Origin: Globodera rostochiensis
Lineage: Eukaryota > Nematoda > Chromadorea > Rhabditida > Heteroderidae
DNA length: 64,000 nucleotides
Direction: 5' to 3'
Assembly: GCA_018350325.1 (NCBI GenBank)
Contig: JAEVLN010000010.1
Span: 310,001 to 374,000, forward strand
Below are positions 55,030-64,000 of this stretch, one piece after another. The translations under genes were made by a program, and so were the position numbers. The notes under the pieces are model-generated. The model was given only the letters and a program-made list of their open reading frames with translations, ran no database searches and was not told the origin of the DNA. How positions within the stretch are numbered: the stretch's first letter is position 1; each line of letters starts with the position of its first letter.

Positions 55030-56769
55030 ATGGCATCTTTACAACCCAATAATCAGATTATAATAAAGCTTGCATCATTTAATATGCAATGCAAATTTAA
55101 TTAATTTGTTTAAGATCGAAGGCGACTTCAAGAATACGCTAAAAAGGGTCAAACAAATCAGAGGCCCGGCGGTGACCAACGATTTGAGTAAATTGGGCAA
55201 ATTGCCAATTGTGTACAAAGTGCCAAGCGAGAAGAAATTTAGCCTTGGCAATATCATTTCCATTCACTCAAAGCTCGCGAACATAATGCCAAGCGAGAAG
55301 AAGCTTAGCCTTGGCCCTGTCTCAAAGCTCGCGAACAAAGTGCCAAGCGAGAAGAAGCTTAGCTTTGGCAATATCTCAAAGCTCGCGAACAAAGTGCCAA
55401 GCGAGAAGAAGCTTAGCTTTGGCAATATCTCAAAGCTCGCGAACAAAGTGCCAAGCGAGAAGAAGCTTAGCTTTGGCAATATCTCAAAGCTCACAAACAA
55501 AGTGCCAAGCGATAAGAAGCACAGCCTTGGCAATATCTCAAAGCTCGCGAACAAAGTGCCAAGCGAGAAGAAGCCTAGCCTTGGCAATATCTCAAAGCTC
55601 GCGAACAAAGTGCCAAGCGAGAAGAAGCCTAGCCTTGGCAATATCTCAAAGCTCGCGAACAAAGTGCCAAGCGAGAAGAAGCCTAGCCTTGGCAATATCT
55701 CAAAGCTCGCGAAACCAAGCAAAAATGACACGGCGGCGAATGTGACATTATTTACCGTCTCTTTGCTTTACGGAGCGCTGGAAACTTATGAGACTGGTGG
55801 GGGACGACTAATTTAAATAAAATATTTTTAAAAAATTGACATTAATCTATGTACTGTAACCAATTAATTGTCTCATTTCTTGTTCTTATACAAATAATTA
55901 CCTACCTAATTATAAAAAAGTGCCACAATTTTAGTTCCTTATTCTGTTCATAATGCATCATTGAAAAGAAGTAAGTGCAACTTTTTTAATTTTTTTTTTT
56001 GTTCTTTTAATTAATTAAATTTTTGTTACCAATTTCAGTTGGGGGAGTTGTGTTGCATGCAAAATTCAGCAAGACGCATGTACAGGTGTTTGAGCGCATC
56101 GTGAGCAAAGATTATTTGCCTCTCAAATGATTTTTCAAAAAATTCAGAACACGGATCATCATATGGTCCTTTTGAATGAAACAGAGTTGGCAGAACCAAT
56201 TAACGAATCATTCACCTTGAGCATTGCATTCCGAGAAAAAATTGAGTTACGTATGAACATCACAAGGCTGGTCGTGCCCACAACTCTGCCTCTATGGGCC
56301 ATCGAATATGTTCGCGTGAGTTGGGCCAAATTTTGTTACATTAAAAATGGGACAAATTCAATTTTTAATTAATTATCGACTATTTTGTTGACCCTTCGAT
56401 CACTAAATACAAAACTGGTACAACAAATGTCAAGAAAATTTATTTCAGATCGATGGGGAGAATTTGTTGCAAAGCGAAACGAACATTATCATGGATACTG
56501 ACTTGGATAAAAGAAAGAAGAACAAACGTTTGTAAGAATGGCCGGATATTTTTTTAAACAAAAATATGGAGCTTTCATTTAAAATATTTTAATCTTTTTG
56601 TTTTGTGTCCCTCCAAATATTTCTTCATGAACATTAATTGGCATTAACATTTTGTTATCGTTCTTTATTCATCCGATAATCAATTTATTTGTGTGTAAAT
56701 TTTATTAGGAAGTATAAAATGTCGATGAATCAAAAAAAGGTTTTACGAAAAAGTCGGAAATGTGCATAA
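55030..56769 (+). CDS. Galectin-like protein with 18-residue repeats and basic tail
   Basis: Proposed start 55030 (MASLQPNNQIIIKL), using a GC donor to reach the exon at 55115. That exon begins IEGDFKNTLKRVKQ, then holds about nine 18-residue repeats (SKLANKVPSEKKLSFGNI), then NVTLFTVSLLYGALETYET. Further exons follow at about 55932-55972 (VPYSVHNASLKR), 56039-56100 (GGVVLHAKFSKTHVQVFE), 56148-56320 (INESFTLSIAFREKIELRM), 56449-56531 and 56709-56769. The beta-strand pattern around the repeats matches a galectin fold split by the repeat insert. The terminal exons add a Lys/Arg-rich tail (KRKKNKR, KVLRKSRK) that could act as a nuclear localisation signal. No signal peptide. Sugar-binding residues are not recognisable. 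A shorter form would end at 56535 if the last intron is not spliced. Confidence 0.65.
55211..55715 (+). repeat. 54-bp in-frame coding repeat, about nine copies
   Basis: Unit AAAGTGCCAAGCGAGAAGAA plus GCTTAGCCTTGGCAATATCTCAAAGCTCGCGAAC in pieces. Three sub-types (KLSFG, KPSLG, KHSLG) occur in blocks, the sign of recent unequal exchange. One unit has SDKK instead of SEKK. Confidence 0.9.
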
Positions 56770-56899
56770 AAATGCTTTCCTTTTTTTCTCATCTGTACAA
56801 AATCTCAGCGTTTTGGTCAACAAAAAACAATGATCGTAATAAAATTGGTTGCTCACAACAACAATTTCCTCCCATTCCTCCCAATTTGGCGATAAGATG

Positions 56900-57030
56900 T
56901 TTGTGGTAGTGATCAGCCCAGAAGGTTCGGTTGGTACTATTCGGTAAAGTACCCAAAAAGTACCGGTACCGAATAGACCGAAAAAAATTGTCGGTACAAA
57001 ATTTTTGAGTGTAACTTTTTAACAAAATTC
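56900..57030. mobile_element. Possible low-complexity element, GGTACCGAA word
   Basis: GGTTCGGTTGGTACTATTCGG followed by GTACCGGTACCGAATAGACCG, inverted-repeat words like those of the other elements, but no clear ends or target-site duplication. Confidence 0.35.
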
Positions 57031-57294
57031 GTTTATTTGGAAAATCTGAATAAACCAATTGGATATTTCAGCTCAAAAAAATCAGCATTTTGTCCAGAAT
57101 CTTTCGTAGAACATTAGAACATCCTGTATCTGAATATCCAGAAAACAGCATGTTTTTTAAACCCAGGTAAATCCAGACCCAGGCCATTTCCAAATCCTGC
57201 TCTTCGTCCAAAAACGCCCAGTTGTGTCTTTTTTTGTTTTATTTTTAAAGGTATTTCTGACTTTAATTATTTTGGTTTAAAAAAAGGTAAAATT

Positions 57295-60200
57295 ATCAAA
57301 TTTCGTCAAATTCTTCTCTCATTTGTCTTCTTTTTCCGGCCCATCGGACGGCATTCCAACACAGCACCAAAAATAGGATGACCAAAAGGGCTAAATTTGC
57401 GCCCAATGATAGCGAAAGAATGGAATGAAGTTGGAGATGAATTGGACTTGTTGAAGTTGTTGGACCGAGTTCGGTTGCTGTAAACGCTTCTGAACAAACA
57501 AAAAAAATTATGAAAAATTACTTAAACATAGCAAAAGTTCCCGCTTTTCGATCAATTTAATTTGTCAGATTATAGAGTATAGTCGCACGCGCCTCCTAAA
57601 GTGATCAACTTCCTTTTTGAGGCTCAAAACCAAATCAATCATTTTTATTATAAATGCAAAATTATGTACTCGTGGCTTCAGTTGAAGTGACCACCGGAAT
57701 TGTCCGTTTGTTTCCATTTTGATGTTTCACAAAAGCATTGGGAGAAGACGAAGAATAATGGCAACCATCGAGTGCATCCGCCGAATTGACGTCAAATGCC
57801 CGAGGGGCCACCGTACTACCGGTGCCAATGGTTATGGTAGGTTGAATGTAGAAACGATTTCTTTGCCGTTTAACGGCACGATTCCCTGCGGACGTTTTGA
57901 TTGGTGCCGCTTCGCAGCCGCCCACCGCTTCTTTGCTAGCCGCCGGCACTGAGCGTAGACGGCGAGTCGCCTCACAGCCATTGTTTTCGCGAAGCTCTCT
58001 AAAATTATAATTACCTATTATGATTTAAAAAAGGGGGAAACGAATAAAAACATTTTTAGAATATTTTAACGGTTATATAAATACCATTTTTAAATACTTT
58101 AAAGGAATACAAAAAACATTTTTAAATACTTTAACGGTTATATAAAAAACATTTTAAATACTTTAAAGTAGGGTTGAGCGGGACCGGGACTTTTGGGAAA
58201 AACCGGGACCGGGACTTCCCGGGACCAGAAAAACCGGGACCGGGACCGGGACCAAGATTTTCAACCGGGACCGGTACCGGGACCGGGACTAACCGGGACT
58301 TTTCAAGGGAAAATTTTTTTTGTAATGTTCAATGGTAAAACAAAAAAATTTTTTGTTATTCAAAAATATCTTCTTCTGTCTTTAACTTCAATTTAATCAA
58401 TCATAATGTTTTTTGAGATTCAGCTTTACTTTTAGGGGGAGGGTGGGGGTTGGCGGAGAAAAAAAAACTGGTTTACGTAAGAGTGAAGGATAACCGGCGG
58501 TGCCGACAGGCGCCGCCGGAGAAATTTTTACAAAATTGGCAATCTTTGTTAAGGAAATTGAAGCAAAAATTCAGGAAGATGTGATAAATAAAATGCATGT
58601 TTAGCTTAATTAAAAAAAATATTTAAAAATATTAAAATATTTTTATTATTAGGGGAAGAAAATTATGTGAGTAGAGGAAAAAGAATAAATAAATGTTGTA
58701 CTCAAGCGGACTCGAACCCGACACAAACATTTGACACGTCGGAAGACAAACCACTAAGACACCGAGTTATCTTGGTACGGCCTTGTAAAAAAGATTGAAA
58801 TTATCACTCAAAGATGCCATCATTAGGGGTGTAAATTTAGTCCCGGTTGGTCCCGGTCCCGGCGGGACCAAAAAACCGGGACCGGGACTTTCAGATTTTA
58901 AAAAGTCCCGTCCCGACCGGGACCGGGACCTGAAAAAACCGTGGATTTGGTCTCCTTCAGGAGAAACAATTTAAAAACACTAAGTACTTTGACTGGCCTT
59001 CCTTAAACAACAATCCTTAACAATCCCGTCCCGGTCCCGGTCCCGGTACCGGTCCCGCTCAACCCTACTTTAAAGGAATATAAAAAACATTTTTAGAATA
59101 CTTTAACGGTTCAACATTTTAAATACTTTAAAGGAATATAAAAACTTTTAAATACTTTAAAGGAATATAAAAAACTTTTTAAATACTTTAAAGGAATATA
59201 AACATTTTCAGAATACTTTAACGGTTAAACATTTTAAATACTTTAAAGGAATATAAAAAACATTTTTAGAATACTTTAACGGTTAAACATTTTAAATACT
59301 TTAAAGGAATATAAAAAACTTTTTACATACTTTAAAGGAATATAAAAAACATTTTTTAAATACTTTAACGGTTAAACATTTTAAATACTTTAAAGGAATA
59401 TAAAAAACATTTTTAGAATACGTTAACGGTTATATAAAAAACCATTTTTAAATACTTTAAAGGAATATAAAACGTAAACACAATTCACTTGTAAATGCCG
59501 ATTCCCTCAATAATTGTTTCGTAAAGTTGTCCGCAGTGTGCCAAACCGTCCCGGTACATTCTGAGCACATTCCATGCCGACATTCGGCGCCGAAGCTCTG
59601 CTGAACTTGCATTGCGCAGATGAAAGTGCCAAAGGTACGGCGTGCAAGGCTCCAGACGCCAAACGGGCAATTGTATCTATTTAAACGAATTAAGAAGGCG
59701 CTAATGAATGCACACTTTTTTCATTCACCAATGTGTCCACAATGCCTTCGAGCAGTACAACTTCGGCTCGGTGATGCTCATACAGAAAGAGTGCCCAGGG
59801 CAACTGCAGCAACGGGTTGCGCGCAAATGAAAAGTGCGCGAGGCGTGGCAGAAGGGCCAGAAGCGGGGCAGGCATTGAATTACGTGTTGCGAAACGGTTG
59901 TCGTCCATGGACAAGCTTGGCAAGTCGAGAGTTAATAGTTAAAAAGACAAACAAATAAATAATTATATTGAATATGAGATCGAGAAGCGCCGCATTTTGG
60001 AAAAAGCGGATGGGTCACTCGGTCACCAGACAGACAAGTACATAAATGATTTTTAAGCATTTTATTTTTTAATTTTGAAATTAAAAAACAAACTTTCTGT
60101 TACCGAACGAGTCAAAATTCTGTTGATTGTCGTCCCCCCCCCCCCCCCCCCCCCCTCGGACAATTTAAATCGGGCGGACCCGATCAAATTAATTGTTCAT

Positions 60201-61917
60201 AATCAAAAAACTGAATAAGTGCCTGTCCAGAAGACAGCATTGGGTGACCGCCAAAGGGATTTGCGCCAATGAGCAATTGTCCAGCCGAAGTGCCCGAATT
60301 GACCGAGCGGGCAAAAAGGTGAACGGGTCAATGCGTGCCAATGGATTTCCCGACAAACTCAGCGATTTGAGGGCGTTCAGGCCGAGAAACAGCTCGGCAC
60401 GAACGCTCTGAATAAATTGTTGGCATTGTAAAAGCGCCTTTTTTTGTTGTTGGTAATGCGCACACGCAATCCGAGCCTGTCCAACCGTAATTCCTTTAGA
60501 CGACGACAGCCCTGGAACACATTGTCCGGCAGTTCAAACACCGGATTGTCACTGAGATCCAAAAAGCGCATGAACTGGCATCGTGCCAAAGTGTGCACGC
60601 CAAGTTTGCCAATCTGCAAACATTTACACACATGCAGCAGTTTTTTGTGTAAACTTTTGGTTTCAATTCACTTCATTCCCGCGCAAATCAAGTTCAACCA
60701 GTCGCGTGCATTTGAACGAGACGCGGTGCAAATCGCCAATTTGGTTGTTTTTGGCGCGAATTTGAACAGCCGAATCCAGATGCGCAAGCTGAAGCGCCGT
60801 CCGGAGTCCACAATTGGTAAGGGAAATGCGCTCGACATGGCGACATTTGGGAACCCAACGGGGAAGCTCATCAGCACCCAATGAGCAATTCTCAAAGTGC
60901 AATCGTTCAATGCTGGCACTCCATTGTGCCTCCTTATAAATAAAAATTCTAAGACTTTTTTAAATGGTTCTTTGGCATTTTGTTTCGAAAATGAGCGCGC
61001 ACCTCTGCCCCCAGGCCAAAGTTGGTGTTTGATGCCTTTAGGGCTTTGAGCGCGGGCAAATCACGCAGAAATGTGGCACCGACCAGCGAAGGGCGCCGTC
61101 CTCTTTCGGCACCAACCGGCGGGCCAGAGAGAGTGAGTTTTTGCAACTTTGGAAAGAAAAGGCCCAAATTTTGCATTTCTATTGGCACTTCGGACTCTGC
61201 TGGACGAAGCTCCAACACATTCACATTGAGTGCCCTCAAAGCGTTGAACAGCTCCAAAGTGGCGAGTGAACTTGGCGTAAAAATGTACATAAAATCCAAT
61301 TAAATTAACAAAAAAATATCTAAAATGCCCAAATGGAAATATTATTTTTAAAGCTAGAAAGAAATTTGTTTTTTCATTTAAACGATTTTCATATTATTAT
61401 TATCTGCTGGTCTAATACCTTCCGTTCCAACGTTCAACGATCACTTCAAAATTAGCTTCTTTGGCATTGGCATTGTCCATCGCGTGAACGATTGTTTCTG
61501 GTCTAAATTTCCGGTGGAATTCGATGTGCAAATGGCATAGCATTCTGTTTGTCTGCTCAGCGCTTTTGGGCGGCATTCTCGCACAACATTTCTGCAAATA
61601 CACGTTGAGGAGCAATATGCCATCGTTCCAAAATCAATCACATCAAAAATCATTAAAGTTTTTAATTTTATTTTTTTAACATGCTCATTGGCCAATTTAA
61701 ACTTTTTCCGAGAAAAAATTGACGCAAAATCTTATTCAAAATGCTTCGTTTTGTTTAGTTAAAGTGCTTAAGTTTCTACCAATTGGCTGACTGTGTCGTG
61801 CCAAAAGACAATGCACGACGATGCTCTATTTGAGCCAATTTCAGTGCCAACTCCCGAAGGCGTGCCGTGATGGAGAAGCATTGCCAATTTGAGGGTGCTC
61901 AGAACGGGGAAAAGCAT
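57295..61917 (-). CDS. Leucine-rich-repeat single-pass membrane receptor-like protein
   Basis: Start proposed at 61917 (MLFPVLSTLKLAMLLHHG, signal-peptide-like). Later exons encode a Cys-bearing N-cap (KCCARMPPK, MLCHLHIEF; 61412-61600), LRRs at 61290-60990 (LPALKALKASNTNFGL), 60900-60660 (RHVERISLTNCGL; CTRLVELDLRGNEV), 60625-60440 (FMRFLDLSDNPVFELPDNVF), about 60400-60200 and 59935-59730, then an LRRCT-like Cys module (59676-59489, WRLEPCTPYLW ... AHCGQLY) completed across a 1.49-kb intron by ELRENNGCEATRR (57998-57670). The last exon (57489-57295) has one transmembrane helix (LGANLALLVILFLVLCW) and a short basic tail ending FDEI. Phases match at the four junctions tested. It resembles LRR adhesion or recognition receptors; no kinase or TIR domain is seen. 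Confidence 0.75.
58030..58168. repeat. Tandem repeat, part 1, split by a mobile element
   Basis: About 33-bp units of the form ACTTTAACGGTTATATAAAA and ACTTTAAAGGAATATAAAAA plus CATTTTTAAAT. The array continues at 59068-59475; the element at 58169-59067 is inserted in it. Confidence 0.8.
58169..59067. mobile_element. 899-bp hAT-like element, CCGGGAC word, with tRNA-like insert
   Basis: Ends TAGGGTTGAGCGGGACCGGGA and GGTCCCGCTCAACCCTA with a perfect 8-bp target-site duplication CTTTAAAG (58161-58168, 59068-59075). Subterminal blocks at both ends are runs of CCGGGAC/GTCCCGG. A third such run (58830-58930), starting TAGGGGTGTAAATTTAGTCC, suggests a nested element. The middle has a tRNA-like sequence and AT-rich DNA, but no transposase frame. 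Confidence 0.92.
58697..58783 (-). other. Degenerate tRNA-like sequence
   Basis: On the minus strand an A-box-like TGTCTTAGTGG is followed by a B-box GGTTCGAGTCC at tRNA spacing, with a partly complementary acceptor stem (ACTCGGT / CTTGAGT) and a long variable region as in tRNA-Ser/Leu. The T stem does not pair properly. A tRNA pseudogene or SINE-like head rather than a working tRNA. Confidence 0.5.
59068..59475. repeat. Tandem repeat, part 2
   Basis: Continuation of the array at 58030-58168: about twelve units alternating ACTTTAAAGGAATATAAAAA, CATTTTTAGAAT and ACTTTAACGGTTAAAC. Wholly inside the LRR gene intron. Confidence 0.85.
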
Positions 61918-63346
61918 TTGCTCGAAAAATGTAAATTACAATTTTTTAAATAGAGTTTAAAATTTGATTAAAATTGGAATACCCAAAATACCAAAACAAA
62001 ACGTACACCAAAAGAATATGCCAAATGCCAATCAAATGCCCATTATTTCTTTCCTTCTCCAAAAAACTATGGCCAAAATGGGCACGGCTTCCCAATGTTT
62101 TCGCTCGAGTTACATCCCAAAAAAAAACATTTCCACACATAGGCACATCGCCGGCCGCAAAATCCATTTTGGGACCATCTTTTAGTCAATTTCTGCAAAT
62201 TTCAGGGCGGATTAAGCAGAAGAAAGTTGGCATTGTGCCAATGGGTAAATGTTAAATGCAAAAATATTGCAATGTTTGTGATGTTTAATTTTTAAATTAT
62301 TTTATGGATTCAATTTGACCACCGTTACAAAGTTGACTATGCCTTAAGCAAGCTTTTAAAAATAGAAGTAATGCTTAAAAAGAATTGTCGACAAAAAGGA
62401 AATCATTCTAAAATTCCAGAAATAGTTTACAAAACTTGCAAATTATTCAAAAGTTTAAGAGAGTTCACTTTCAGATTTTGATCGATGTTTAACAATATTT
62501 AAAATAAATTTTCCCATTTTGTCAAACTTTACGCGCAGCTGCCCTAAGCTTTACACCCCGGGGGGGGGGGAGCAGGGAAGCAAACAGCCAACCTTCTTCG
62601 TGATTAAATGGAAAATTAAAGGTAAACATATGGTCCAGACTCCAAATCACCGAATCAAATGTCAATCGATCGACTTCCATCGGTCTCTAATGCACGAATA
62701 TGGACACATTTTGTTGTAGCTTGTCCACATTTTTGCTTTTCTGATTGGGTTAATTAATAATTAAAAAATTGCAACCAAATCTTTTTATTAATTTTTGAAA
62801 TATTGCCCAACTCAAAAGGAGTTTTATTTTTAATTTGCTTTTTTTAAATTTATTTTTTTGCAAATTCCATCGCCCATGCATAGATAGATAGATGTAGATA
62901 GGTAACTTTGTACATTTTTTTAAACCGAACAATGTGAAGTTGTTGTTGATCACCCACCGGCACACTCACTCGTCGACCACCAACGATCATATCGCCAAAT
63001 TGGGAGGAAATTTGTTGTTGTGATTGTGCGGAACTGCTGACCTGACTTTCTTTGTCAACGCTCGCCGATTTGCGCGCTATTTACTGAACAGCCCACCCGC
63101 CCGCCCCGCGATCAACAACTAATCCGCCTAATTAATTGTCCAATCCACCTAATTAATTGCCCCCTTTTTGTCCTTTGAGTGACACTTTACTAATGATAAT
63201 GACCTTCTCCGGCAATCTGATCTCAAGTTTTTCAAACGTCATTGTTTTTCGCTCGACCAAAAACACGGCGGTATTTAAACCCATGGCAGAAGTAAAGTTA
63301 GTAGCACTTTTCTAATTTGTCCAATTCACTTAATTACAATTAAAAA
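61918..63346. other. Intergenic, no gene seen
   Basis: Open frames at 61946-62255 overlap on both strands without splice support. It includes a G run at 62560. The last 200 bp before 63347 should contain the promoter of the Gly/Trp-rich peptide gene. Confidence 0.4.
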
Positions 63347-63727
63347 ATGTTCTACAAAAATGTGCTTCTGATCGGCCTGGTCTTTTTGCTTGGCGCTTTC
63401 ATCGGAATGCCAACCGCCGATGCGTGGGGTAACACACAAATTAATTAATTATAAATTATTTAGCAAATTAATTTTTTTTATTCAATTATTTTGTTTAAAA
63501 TTTTTAATCTATTACTTTAAATTAACTTTTGAAATGACATCATAATATACATATATGAGCATTTTAACTTTACAGGCGGATGGGGAGGACGTGGAGGCGG
63601 ATGGGGCGGCGGTCGCGGATGGGGCGGCGGTCGCGGATGGGGCGGCGGTTGGGGTGGCCGAGGCGGCGGTTGGGGCGGGCGTGGATGGGGTGGCCGAGGC
63701 GGATGGGGAGGATGGGGCAAAAAATGA
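63347..63727 (+). CDS. Secreted Gly/Trp/Arg-rich peptide, nlp/cnc-like
   Basis: Two exons, phase-1 intron 63429-63575, the same architecture as the gene at 20930-21335. Exon 1 encodes a signal peptide (MFYKNVLLIGLVFLLGAFIG, then MPTADA). Exon 2 encodes tandem GGWGGR, GGGRGW and GGWG units and ends WGGWGKK. The Arg content makes the mature peptide cationic, as expected for antimicrobial nlp/cnc-type peptides; the function is by analogy. Confidence 0.85.
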
Positions 63728-64000
63728 AAGTGATCAAACAATCAATCGAACATTTCAATTCGCACTTTTCGTAAAAAGATACAATATGAATTTTTTGTTT
63801 TTGTAAATATTTCTTGTGTTTTCTACAAAGCATTGATGGAGTCAATGATCAGTGCCTTTTAGCTTGTCTATAATGTCCTAGATTGTCTTGTTTTGTAAAA
63901 AAACGAAGGTAAATTACTCGGAGGACCGGACTAGTCCTTTTTCGTTACTCCCAAACATTTTTGAGGCCAGAATTTCGAACCGAGATTTTTCAAAAATCTT
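63728..64000. other. 3' flank of the peptide gene
   Basis: No further gene. A CGGAGGACCGGACTAGTCC and CGAACCGAGATTTTTC word stretch at the window edge may be the start of another low-complexity element cut by the window end. Confidence 0.35.

Noticed and set aside
55264..55745. Minus-strand and second plus-strand frames over the 54-bp repeat
   Set aside because: Shadows of the in-frame coding repeat; only the first plus frame connects to flanking galectin-like exons.
58697..58783. Functional tRNA gene
   Set aside because: The T stem and part of the acceptor stem do not pair; reported only as tRNA-like.
63517..63845. Pro/Arg/His-rich minus-strand frames
   Set aside because: Antisense shadow of the Gly/Trp-rich peptide exon.

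Overview
The window looks like nuclear DNA of a nematode, most likely a tylenchid plant parasite of the cyst-nematode type (Globodera/Heterodera-like). The reasons are AT-rich spacer around GC-rich multi-exon genes, introns often only 35-70 bp long, nematode-specific chemoreceptor families (Srt, Srsx), nlp/cnc-like Gly-rich secreted peptides, galectin-like proteins, and repeated GC-AG introns. The organism is inferred; no species marker is present. Exon models were built by hand from reading frame, phase and splice sites, without transcripts.

Layout. 1-5.3 kb: a large minus-strand gene joining an SNTX-like N-terminal region, a Cys-rich segment and a P-loop GTPase. 5.6-12.5 kb: two near-identical 2.6-kb inverted arms, each with an Srt chemoreceptor gene (right complete, left 5'-truncated), separated by a spacer holding a stray fragment of the SNTX-like gene. 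12.7-13.7 kb: a 33-bp minisatellite. 14.6-16.5 kb: a Q-rich gene of unknown function. 16.7-19.1 kb: a 5'-truncated GTPase paralogue. 20.9 kb: a Gly/Trp-rich secreted peptide gene. 21.7-26.3 kb: exons of an unrecognised minus-strand gene split by foldback elements and a 27-bp array. 27.7-34.2 kb: three Srsx chemoreceptor paralogues, two of them tail to tail. 35.7-37.6 kb: another 7TM gene. 39.7-41.6 kb: small secreted or membrane proteins. 43.2-47.9 kb: a PTPDC1-like phosphatase gene followed after 55 bp by a second gene. 48.9-56.8 kb: a large secreted galectin-like gene and a second galectin-like gene carrying a 54-bp coding repeat. 57.3-61.9 kb: a leucine-rich-repeat single-pass receptor-like gene. 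63.3 kb: a second Gly/Trp-rich peptide gene.

The most unusual content is not coding. At least nine short non-autonomous elements have 8-bp target-site duplications that can be read directly, and most begin with the hAT-type YARNG end. Each interior is made of repeated, inverted copies of the element's own short word (for example TCGATA, CCGGGAC, TTTCGGA or GAGATCTCG). Many sit inside introns. Together with several arrays whose unit is a multiple of three, they explain many of the spurious long open frames. The genes suggest chemosensation (Srt/Srsx/7TM), surface or innate defence (Gly/Trp peptides, galectins, LRR protein) and cell signalling (phosphatase, GTPases), but nothing shows that they act in one pathway.
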